A stretch of 64,000 nt of DNA, from assembly GCA_007449985.2 (NCBI GenBank), contig VIIQ02000194.1:62001-126000 (forward strand), read 5' to 3'. The notes below the pieces were generated by a model. It had not been told where the DNA came from and did not search any database. It saw only the letters and a list, made by a program, of their open reading frames with translations. The stretch is from Desmodesmus armatus. Taxonomy: Eukaryota; Chlorophyta; Chlorophyceae; Sphaeropleales; Scenedesmaceae. Both the position numbers and the translations under genes were made by a program. Of this stretch, positions 51,202 through 60,968 are shown piece after piece. Within the stretch, counting starts at the first letter, position 1, and each line of letters begins with the position of its first letter.

Positions 51202-51702
51202 GGTCTTCTGAAGCTTCTACAGGGGTGACAACGGGCAAATAAAACTACGCAGCAACGTGTTCTGGAGCAAGATAAGGAAGCATGCTATGCTTTTTGAGTG
51301 CACAAAAATACCAAGCCTGACCGTTGTCAACTGTGGTACCAAGATGCCGTGATAAAGGGCTGTGAGTACCGCGTCAACCCTTCTGTTTATGTGCTTAATA
51401 GGCCAGCAAAATAGGTAGTAACCTGAAACAGTCTATTGGCACGATGGACTACGGCCCTGCACTGGCGTGGTCTGCGGTTGTGCAGCTGCTTATTTTGCTG
51501 GCCTATTAAGCACATAAACAGAAGGGTTGACGCGGTACTCACAGCCCTTTATCACGGCATCTTGGTACCACAGTTGACAACGGTCAGGCTTGGTATTTTT
51601 GTGCACTCAAAAAGCATAGCATGCTTCCTTATCTTGCTCCAGAACACGTTGCTGCGTAGTTTTATTTGCCCGTTGTCACCCCTGTAGAAGCTTCAGAAGA
51701 CC
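51202..51702. promoter_or_regulatory. Symmetrical bidirectional promoter region of the two FAS1 genes
   Basis: 501 bp between the two divergent ATGs. 51202-51413 and 51491-51702 are inverted copies of each other around a unique 77-bp spacer (51414-51490). Each gene therefore has only ~212 bp of its own upstream sequence before the spacer. The arms contain CACAAAAATACC and TTATTTGCCC stretches, but no certain TATA box. Confidence 0.6.
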
Positions 51703-54700
51703 ATGCCCATGGATCGCCGCATCGTCCAGACCCTGTGTTTCGTGTTGCTGGCCAGCAGCGTGCTGGTGAGTGATTTCCACATGCAGCTCTCTGCTCCCTA
51801 GGGCGCTGATGGGCGTGCAGCTGGGGGAGTCGAAGCTGCAAGCAGCACCGATGCCTGTGGGGTGTCACTACTGTGGAAATGCTGAACTGCAGCTGATGTC
51901 CGTAGCGCCGACCCGCCTCTCTTTTGATTTCAATAGGCTGGCGACGATCCGCTGGAGAACGCGTTCAAGAACGATCCCGACAACACACTTATGGCCCGTC
52001 TCATCTCCAGCCTCAAGCTGAGAGCAGAGGAGGAGAAGACGACAGGGACCTGGTTCTTGCCATCCGATCGGGTAGGTAGTAGTTCAATACAACGCAAAGT
52101 GATGTGTGCTGCCTCAAATTACGGCGCCAATGTTCGCACTGCAGGTCCCTGCCAAGCACAAGAGAATCAAGCAGATTGACAGGACCGGCAGCTGCCTTAT
52201 GCCTGTAGATGGTTTGGTGTTGTTGTGCTGCGTCCGGTTGACCACTGTTGGGCACTGCTGCTGCTGCTGCTGCTACAGGCCGTCAAAGCCTTCCTAGGGG
52301 AGATGGGCATGACAGAAGCTGAGCTGCTGGCCAGGCCCCAACTGGTGGATTCAATTCGTAAGTCAGCAGCAACCCCGCGACAATAGTACGGTGAATCCTG
52401 TTGACTGCTGGGTAAATACAGTCGGTGCAAAGGGGAGGCAACTGCTGCGGCCGCGCTGGTGGGATTTCAGTGGCCGGAGCCCTGCTGTGATTGATCATGC
52501 TTTGGGCTGCCTCCATGGTTGCTGTGACTTGCACTGAAACATCAGAAGCCCTCCTGCTCACCGCTGAGCAGTGACTGACTGCACGCTGACATGTGTGGTA
52601 AGCCCCCGCTCCATGGCCCCAACACAGCCCCCGGGGCCCTCCTTACACCCATGCTGCTGTTGTGTGCTGCCGCTTCGCTCCTATCATTGATGATGCTGCT
52701 GCTGCTGCTGCCGGCCCCTGCAGTCTCCTACCACTTTGTCCCTGGGGTTGCCTTCAAGGACTTTGCTATGAAGGATGCCAAGGGTGGTCAGGAGCTCATA
52801 AGCACCAACGACAAGGAGCCAACCATCCTCAAGACAGGTGAGGGATGGAGCTCGAGGGATCAACCAGCTGTTTTTTTGAAGGTCCTACCAAGCCAACCAC
52901 TCGGCTACTTCTGACTGGCTGCCTGACTTCCTGCTGCACTCCTCCCCCCTCTCCCTGGGGTAGAGTCAATCAATCCTGCCGAGCCCCAACACCTGTTCAT
53001 GCTCTCTGGTTTGATCGACTTTGGCACACCCTTCAACAGCTGTCTTGTAATATGCAATCCCCGCCCCTGAGAGGGTCAGAGATCCCTCCTCTCTCCCGGG
53101 GCGGAGTCGATCAATCCTGCAGGGCCCCAGCACGTAATTCTGTTCCTGTTTGGCTGCTGCAAGTTGCACATCATCACATTTGCCTGTTTATTCATGCTCC
53201 TGTTTGGCTGCTGCTGCTGCTTCAACTGCCACAGGTGATGTTGACAACGACATTGAGATCTTCCGCAGCGCCAGCACTGGCTGGGCCACACTGATCGACG
53301 CCCAGGGCAACAGGGTGTCTGTGGTGGGCAAGCCAACTGCGTACGGCAAGATGGTGCTGTGGGACATCAGCAACGTGATGCTGAGTGGTGAGTGATACTC
53401 CTAATAACGTAAACCAAAAACACAAGCCCTGAGCCTCAAACCCTGAACCCTGTGCAACATCAGCAACGTGATGCTCAGCGGTGAATGTGGGCACACCTGG
53501 CAGAGTCAGGGTTAAGGGTTCAGGGTCTAGGGAGTTTACCGGAGGGCAGGGCTCCCTGCACAGCGTTGCCTGCGATCGCCAATGCAAAGCTTTGACACAT
53601 CGTGAATGGTGAACCCCTTGTGTCAAGGGTGGCTGGCCTTTCAGTGCCTGCAACGTTGCCAGCCCCTCCCAACCTGCGTTCGCGTCCTTGTCGTCCCCGC
53701 ACACTTTAACTGGATCCCTGCAACAGCAGCTCTGTGTTGGAGAGGCGCCTTCTCACGCTGGGTTCTGGGTCAATATCTCTGTCGCGCCACCGTCAAATGA
53801 TGGACTGCCAGGGTGGCTGCTGTATTGCTTCCCACCCTGCTGCTTACTCCCTCGCTCTATGCGCTCCCTTCCCTTCCTTTTTGTTTCCCCAGGCCAGTAC
53901 TTCACCAACACGCGTGCCGCGATCCAGTTCTACCCCGAGTGGACCTCCTTCCAGGAGCTGTACCAGCGTGCCACTCAAACCTCCAAGGTGCTGGCAGATG
54001 CCCTGGCAGGACGGGCAGCATTCACATACCTGCTGCCTAACAACGACGCACTCAAGCCAGCCATGCAGGTGCGCGGGGGGGGGGGGGGGGGTGACGACGA
54101 CTGGGGGTTTGCTGACACACAGGAACTGCCGTATGAAATGGGGGTGTCATTTTGGGTGGGGTTTAGATGGGCTGGGCCTTGTGCCTGTGTGCAACTGCCG
54201 CAGTTTGCAGTCACTGCAAACTGCGCAGTTGGTTGTATGTCTATACAGGAGTTGCATCCAGCAGATACATGCCATGGTGACAGTCAAAAGTATCTTTATC
54301 ATACTTGTCTGTGTGTTCCGTGCCTGCAGGTGCTGAGCAAGACTGGCACCGCTGACCTATCCCAGCTGCTAGAGTACCACGTCCTGCCAGAGCTGCGCCC
54401 CGTGCCCACCGGCTGGAAGGATGGTGAGAAGGTGAAGACACTGCTGGCAGGACACGACCTCACCGCAAAGCTGGGACAGAGGTGAGGCAGGGAGGCACAC
54501 TGTTTGAAAGAACAGGGAATGATCATCAAAACTGAATAACATATCAACATATTATGGGGGAGTATGTTACATGGACATTTTCGCCAAACAACAATGGCAT
54601 TGCCCACCAGGATCGAGCCAGGTGATTATGCATGATGCTGGGCAGGACAACACACACGAGCCACGGCACACTCTTAAGTTGCTGAAAGTAAGGAATGCAG

Positions 54701-55856
54701 GCACAACGCAAGGCAGCCCTCATCAGCCCCTGCTCCCTGACCTCTGCTCAGGCACCTGAGTCCCACTCTGCAGACTGCAGGTTCCAGCGTTCTTGTTAGC
54801 TGCAGGGATACAGCAACGCTGCAGCGACGCACACTGACTGCAGGTGCCAATGTGTCCAGCTGTAGTGGTTGCACCAAAATGATGAAGGTTGTCAGACCAG
54901 TAAGAGAGCTGGCATGTCCATTGTCATATATATGTAATATAACCTGTTAAATTCCTGGGTCGATTGGGACACTTGATTTGAGCTGCAGGCCTCCTGTTGA
55001 ATCACCAACGCCAATGCTGCTGAGACGTACACGTTCCTGATGCCATGTATACGTATGAAACAAGCCGCCAGAGGCCCTCCTTACACCCTGTCTCCTGCTG
55101 CTGCTGCCGCCGCCGCTGCTGCTGTTGTGTGTTCCTGCAGTCCCTACACCGACATTTTTGACGGCAGCACCAAGCAGGGCCCTGAGCTGACCCTGGTTCC
55201 TGAGGTGGGCAAGCCAGGAAAGGTGGTGATCCACAACGTGTACGCAGGAAAGGTGAGACGGTTGCTGTGGCCCTGCAACTGCTGGGAAGCCGTTATTTTT
55301 GAACAGTGTGATTTCTTTGTGATGCTGTAAGGTGTTAGTGAGGTGTGCCCCGCAACATAGATGCTGGAAAGAGTAAGGCTGCCAGACTGCTGTGCCGCAG
55401 TACGTGCGTAAGCAGTACATAACCTTCCAACTGTTTACGGAACCATTCAACTGCTGCATCACAAGGGCTGCTTGGCACACAACCTTTCCATCAATACTGT
55501 ATCTGCCTGCCCTGCCTGCCCCCTCGACTCTCTTGCATGCACAGTCCGTTCTGCAAGGCATTGACGCCCCTCTGGTGCCCAACACAGCGGTTGCCAAGAC
55601 GCTGGGAGCCGCAGACGCTGCAAAGACTGCCGCAGAGAAGGGACCCCAGGCTGCAGGACGCAAGCTGCTGCAGCGCAGCGGAGGGGGCGGTGGCAGCCGC
55701 ACTGACAAGCTCAACAACTGGTCGGCTCAGAACACCCAGAACGCCATCCGTGCTGCTGCTTCTGGGAGGGCCCCTGCCAGCTTTGCCACTGCTTCAGGCA
55801 GCGCGAATGCACGCAATGCCAACAGGAGGTGTGCCAACTGCGTGAGCTGGATGTAA
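51703..55856 (+). CDS. Secreted two-FAS1-domain protein, right-arm copy
   Basis: Exons: 51703-51765, 51937-52071, 52279-52357, 52724-52837, 53235-53387, 53893-54068, 54330-54481, 55141-55252 and 55545-55856. All junctions are GT-AG and in phase, giving 431 residues. Exon 1 is a signal peptide (RRIVQTLCFVLLASSVL). FAS1 domain 1 (about 22-175) has TWFLPSDRAVKAFLGEMG, then SYHFVPG and the late block GKMVLWDISNVMLS. Domain 2 (about 176-330) has FTYLLPNNDALKPAM, LLEYHVLPEL and GKVVIHNVYAGK. The C-terminal tail is Ala/Gly/Asn-rich and ends RRCANCVSWM, possibly a disulfide pair. FAS1 (fasciclin) proteins act in adhesion and extracellular matrix. A second in-frame ATG at 51709 is an alternative start. 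TGTAA overlaps the stop codon. Confidence 0.93.
53456..53486 (+). repeat. Decoy copy of FAS1 exon 5 end and donor (both arms)
   Basis: ACATCAGCAACGTGATGCTC then AGCG|GTGAATG repeats the exon 5 end (ACATCAGCAACGTGATGCTG then AGTG|GTGAGTG at 53363-53393), about 95 bp into intron 5. The mirror copy is at 43069-43096. Telomere-like CCTGAACCC and GGGTTAAGGG motifs flank it. Confidence 0.75.
54556..54624 (-). mobile_element. 69-bp 5'-truncated LINE tail with 5-bp target duplication
   Basis: Matches only the last ~69 bp of the full LINE (CCTGGCTCGATCCTGG to CATACTCCCCC). It is flanked by ATTAT at 54551-54555 and 54625-54629. The left arm has a single ATAAT at the equivalent site (GCATAATATG near 41995). 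It lies in FAS1 intron 7. Confidence 0.88.
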
Positions 55857-56706
55857 GGGTGTGTGTGGCAGTCTGTTCGGGAGACCTACTGCAGGTGCGA
55901 TGCCACTACAGCGGGGTACGGCCAGTGTTGGCTTTTGCTGCCTTGGTTGGTGTTTATTATTGCTGGTATGTCTCTTTGCTGCTGCTGTTGTGAGCCGCTG
56001 ACAAGGGGGCCCTTGCGGCCTTTTTGTGCACGGCGCCTTCCCTCACGGTGCTTGTTTTGCAGTCATGCTCTGAACGAGTGATATTTGCTGTGATGTGGTG
56101 TACAAACATGGGAATGATTCAGGGACATGGGAACGTTTCAGCTTTCCAGCTGGTGGAACAAAGCACACATCCAATGTTACTGTGCAGGGTTCTGGCCTGT
56201 GGTACTGTCTACTTTGACACATGCTTGCTGTTTTCTGGAGACAGGCTTGCTGTACAGGCGACCACATTTGACTTAGGCTTGCGGGGCGGACAACCTTGCA
56301 GTTGCTGCCAAGTGCGGCAGAGTGTGTTTTTTTCACCTGGGTTGGTTGGCAGTGCCATGTACAACGGCACGGTATGTTTGCGAGCTTGTCTGGTCTGCTC
56401 TGCCCACATGAGGCACTTGCTTCTCTACTCATGTTTGCCGTGTCTGTCCTGAGTCTTTTGTGGACAGCAGGGTCATGGGATCCTGTCAGCCAGCTTCCAG
56501 GAATGTGCATGTATGTTGTCCTGGCTGGCTTGAATGCATGCTCAATATGGCTGGCCAGATGGTTATGCAGTGTGTGGCACTTGTTGACTAGTTGTGGCCA
56601 GGCTCACAAGGTGGGGCACCACCCATCAAACTGGCAAAACGCGTGCTGTAGATGTCGCACGAATGACTGCTATTATGATCATAGCGGCGAAAAGGCACCT
56701 TGTAAT
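55857..56706. other. FAS1 3' flank, right arm; no supported gene
   Basis: Mirrors 39870-40720 with few changes. No domain in any frame. TGTAA at 56701-56705 is next to the LINE end. Confidence 0.5.
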
Positions 56707-59700
56707 GGGGAAGAAAATGTTACACGCAGACACATTTGCCACACATCAATGGCATTGCCTGCCAGGGTTGAACCGGTTGAAACACTACGGTGGGGGAAAA
56801 CCCCGATCCCCGTCAGTGGTTTGCACCACCTACACCAGATAGTAGCCTGATTCGAAGCAAGACAGCAAAGGAGACTTCATTGACATCCTGAGGCAACACG
56901 ACAACCTTGTACAGAAGTGGGAAGCAAACAGCTATGATCCAGCAGGCAGCAGAACCAAGAAATACCCCTTGTCAGGTCAGATACCCAAAGTCAGCCCAAG
57001 AAGGCGCGCCCGGCGCACTTTCATCTTGTACAGAGTGTATGCCAACGCAGACTGCTCTCCATGTCGAAACACTGATCGCACACATTCAGGGTCGTCCAGT
57101 ACCACAGTATCAGACAGGGGGAAGGCCGGGCAAGCGGCGCGCAAATCATCGTAAACAGGGCACTCCAACAGGAAGTGCTTCAAGTCTTCCACATTACGAC
57201 TAGTATCTGTCCTTGCCAGTACAGCTTGGCGGTGGGCCAAGGTAGCATCCTCTCCACAACACAATTGACACAGGCGGTCAGCACGGGGCACAAAGACCCT
57301 TCGCTTACGTCCCTGTTCTATTTCAAGGTGGGCTGAACCAATACGCAACTGGGCAAGGTTACGTGCTACATCAAAGGGCATGCACAACTTGATATGCGGA
57401 GGTGCATCGTCCCTTGAGAAGGGATTGAAGCCAGGATCTAGCGGGTAGACCCATGCATGACGTGTAAGCTTGTGAATGCCGATAGAAGGGGCGGAACGTG
57501 GGTCACCTTGGGTGAGACCCCGCCACCGGGCCCTGAATAGGGCAGCCAGCGCGGCCTGCACTGCAGACTCCTCCCACCTCTGTTGCATCACCCAGTCAAG
57601 CGACTGATGCCGCCAATCACCAGCAAGCAACTGCAACGAGCACATAGTTAGCAGGAAACAAGAGGACCAACACTCCCGACAACCTGCAAGTGCAAGCGCG
57701 ACATCCTCACGCCACACTGCGACTGTGAGCCGGAACGCCGGCACCACCAACCACACAATCCCCGCTGCAGGGTCACTTGTAACACGAAGCCCAGCACAAT
57801 CCCCGCTGCAGGGTCACTTGTAACACGAAGCCCCCAAACTGATAGGGGAATCCCTTCTGACATACACTGCCACACCCCCATGGGGCCTGCCACGGGCAGG
57901 CCGTGGCCTAACACAGTGATAGACATCATACCCAGGCAAGAGGCCCTCTACATCACCCACCGTGTCACTCGTCAACATAGTCTCAACAAACCCGTACACA
58001 TCACAATCAAGGTGCTGCTCCACCGCACTAGGAATTCTAGCTGCTGCCATACCCACCACATTCTGGGAAGAAAATGTTACACGCAGACACATTCGCCACA
58101 CATCAATGGCATTGCCTGCCAGGGTTGAACCGGTTGAAACACTAAGGTGGGGAAAAACCCCGATCCCCGTCAGTGGTTTGCACCACCATTCTGCACTAGA
58201 AGCTGGATATCAGTGGCATCTGCATCAGGGCTGGTCAATAAGCGTCTGCATCCCGGCCCGCAAACTCATCCCCTGCCGCTGTTGCTGTTGCCGCTGCGCC
58301 TGCGCCCCTAGGGGAGCGGGGCTCCCGTGCCAGCTGCACCCGCTCCCAGTACGGGCGCCCGCTAGGGCCCCGCACCTCCTTTTCCAGAACAGCCCCTGAC
58401 CAGCGCACCCTTTCACCCCGGGCCTTCAGCTGCTTGGCTGTGGGCGTCATGGCCCGCCGCTGTGCTTTCTCCTCCTCTGTTAGCAGCTTCTCCACATACA
58501 CCGGCTGGCGCTGCTGGGCGAGGCTCGTGCGGGTGCGGCCACCCAGCACCGTGAACTCAAGCTCCTTGCTCCTCAGCAGGATCTTGTACAGAGCCATGGG
58601 CCGCCGGCCAGAGGCCCCACCAGGGGGCTGGTCCCCTGGCCTACTACCTCCAGCTGCTGCTGCTGCTGCCCCGCTCCCCTTGTGCTGCTCGCCAGCTGCA
58701 CTGTGTTGTGCCCTGCCGCCGCTGCTGCCACCCCCTGCCCCGGAGCCCGCCCCGCCTGAGCTGCCGCCCGGACCCCTCGGAGCAAAGACAACTGCCACAG
58801 ACAGGATGCTGCCCTTGCTGATGGTGCCAGCAGCAGCTAGGGCCTCACCCACCCGGTCGGGGTGCCAGCCAGCTGGCGCCCAAGCGCCGACAGCACCCTG
58901 GGCAACTTGCTGAGTACGCAGCCGCTGCTGGTCCTCCTGAAGCTCCTTGATGGTGCGCTGCAGGGCTTTCACATCCCGCTTGAGCTGCGCCTGCTGCATA
59001 AAAGCCTGTGCACCCTTGTCTGCGGCGTCTTGCAGCTGCTGGGCAGAGTCGCCGCTGTGGAGGCCGGCCTTCTGCGGGTAACCCAGGGCTGTCTTGGCGT
59101 CGTTACGCACCCCGCGTACTGCCACCCCCAGCTGCTCTGTTGTGGCACCCAGCTGCTCCACCTGAGTAAAAAGCCCAGCCACCGCGGCTGCATCAGCGGG
59201 CGTGCTGCCCCCACTGCTTCGCTGCGCTACCGCCCGCTCAAGCCGCTGCAATCGCTGCTGCAGACCCCTAGTGTCTTCCTGAAGAGCCAGGGTGTCCCCT
59301 GTCACTGACGCACACATCGTAATGTTGCGCTGGATGAGGCCGCTCATCAGCAAGCTGACAGCTGACATCGCCTGCAGATACTGCTGCACTGTAGGGTCCT
59401 GACCCTGGGGACCCTCCTTCACCTGGCGGCCAAGCTGCTCCATAGCCTTGAATCGGTCCTACAGCTGCTGCAATAGCTGAGCCGGGGAGGCTGAGCTGTC
59501 CAAGGGGAGTAGAGGCTGCGTAGGGTCTGTGGGAGGGGACCGGTCCTCTTGCTGCTGCTGCTCTGGAGGCGCCTCCTGTTGCTCCTGCTGCTGCTGGGCT
59601 GTGTCGCTTGGTTGAGGCTGCTGCTGCTGCTGCTGCTGCTGTTGTGACTGCTGCGGTGGGAGCTGTGGTTGCTGCTGACCCTGCTGCTGCTTGCGGGCAG

Positions 59701-60356
59701 TGTGTGATTGCTGCTGGTGCGACTTAGATCTGCCCCGAGACTGCCCCTGTTGCTGCTGCTGCTGCTGCTGCTTGAGAGGGTTCATGAGAACTGCCATCCC
59801 GGCGGCCTTGCCAGCGGCAGCCCTGGCCTGGGACCCAGTACTGCTGGCTGAGCCTGGGGGCCGCTGCCCTGGGAGGGTTTGCTGGTGCTGCTGCTGCTGC
59901 TGTCCTGCCCTGCCCTGAGAACGCTGCAGCTGGACGTTAGATGTCTGCTGAGCGCCCGCACCAGCCGCAGACTGGCTGGCTTTGGCAGCCCGGGCCCGTG
60001 TGGTCACAGGGTGAACTGCTGCAGCTGCAGGGTGGGTTCCTGTGTTCGCTCCCTCTGCACCATGCCTGCTGCTGTCGCCGCTGTTGAGGCCCTTTGGAGT
60101 TGTGCTGTCCCGTGACTGTGCCGCCGAGCCCTCACCGGGCTGCTTTGGCGGACTACGTGGCACCATGATTGATGATGGCCGTTACAAGGCCTGTAGGTCA
60201 GCCAGACCCGCCCGGCTGCCCAGAGCTAAGCCCTTTACTAACTACACTAAACTATTGTAGGCTAAGTGCTAGCCAAGCTGTCGCTGCCAGTTTGGTTCAC
60301 AGTTCAAGTGCTGTAGACGAGACACGAAAACGAAACGAAACGAAACGAAACGAAAC
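56707..60356 (-). pseudogene. Internally deleted LINE, right-arm copy with its 5' end
   Basis: Same insertion as in the left arm but with the 5' region preserved. It has a 5' UTR with CGAAA repeats (60330-60356), and an ORF1 N-terminus from ATG 60166 (MVPRSPPKQPGEG) that is Gln-rich and stops at TAG 59459-59461. The rest of ORF1 follows in an open frame (59443-58235), then the endonuclease-to-C-terminus deletion ORF2 (58101-56977). Right-only lesions: the 123-bp tail insertion at 58065 and a ~40-bp tandem duplication at about 57755-57835 that breaks the deleted ORF2. The TAG and the deletion are shared with the left arm, so they predate the duplication. Confidence 0.88.
58065..58187 (-). mobile_element. 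123-bp 5'-truncated LINE tail with 5-bp target duplication
   Basis: On the minus strand it runs from GGTGGTGCAAACCACTGACG to AACATTTTCTTCCC. It is flanked by ATTCT at 58060-58064 and 58188-58192. The left-arm LINE copy has one AGAAT there (GTGCAGAATGTGG near 38605). A LINE tail has thus inserted into another LINE's ORF2. Confidence 0.9.
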
Positions 60357-60545
60357 GTCACACCTGGCAATGTGCAATTGCACCACGTGCATCACTGCTG
60401 TACTCAGGAAGGAGCGGGGCAACAACATACCTGCACCACATGTGAAGGCCACACTGCCGATATGCAGTCCTTTCCTCTACAGGGGCAAACATCCAGCACT
60501 ACCCGACCACCACATGCCCTGCACATATCTATATTATCTATATTT

Positions 60546-60665
60546 TGTTGACTTTCTGCTGACTTTCTTCTGACTTTTGTATAATGCACTGTTGACTTTT
60601 GTATAATGAACTGTTGACTTTTGTATAATGCGTTGTTGACTTTTGTCTTATGCACTGTTGACTTG
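60546..60665. repeat. 22-bp tandem repeat
   Basis: About five units of GTTGACTTTTGTATAATGCA with small changes. Confidence 0.85.
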
Positions 60666-60710
60666 GTCAACATTGACCAGCCTTGTTTGACTGTGACAGT
60701 CACAAGGAAC

Positions 60711-60955
60711 ACCAGATACACCAGACACACCAGACAAATAGACAGGTATGACATACCAGATACACCAGATGCACCAGACTACCAGAGAGGCCAGACACAC
60801 CAGATACAGCAGATGCACCAGACTACCAGAGAGGCCAGACACTGTCTGGTGACCAGACCCACCAGATGCACCAGACTACCAGAGCGGCCAGACACACCAG
60901 ATAGAGCACATGCACCAGACAGGCCAGACACACCAGACAGACCAGACCAGATAGA
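60711..60955. repeat. CCAGA minisatellite, orientation 1
   Basis: ACCAGA(T/C)ACACCAGA(C/T)GC-type 9-bp units and a longer unit ending CTACCAGAGAGGCCAGA. The same family appears in the opposite orientation at 63060-63420. Confidence 0.9.
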
Positions 60956-60968
60956 ACCCCTGCGTGCC

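Larger units (their letters stand above)
37044..51413. repeat. Left arm of giant inverted duplication
   Basis: In the inner part, position x pairs with 102904-x in the right arm (checked at many points from 49738 to 51413). After the left-only LINE the relation becomes about 96552-x, and at the outer end about 96800-x. The arm contains one FAS1 gene (minus strand) and a deleted LINE, plus one full LINE not present in the other arm. The outer end lies inside LINE ORF1. Confidence 0.95.
51491..59757. repeat. Right arm of giant inverted duplication
   Basis: Inverted copy of the left arm, with an intact FAS1 gene (plus strand), its 3' flank and the deleted LINE. It lacks the full LINE and has two short LINE-tail insertions (54556-54624, 58065-58187) that the left arm lacks. 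The LINE copy continues beyond the shared boundary to its own 5' end near 60356. Confidence 0.95.

Noticed and set aside
37044..59757. Inverted duplication as a single-molecule fold-back sequencing artefact
   Set aside because: The arms differ by a 6.3-kb insertion, two short insertions with target duplications, small indels and substitutions, which one molecule read twice would not show. Haplotype mis-joining remains possible.
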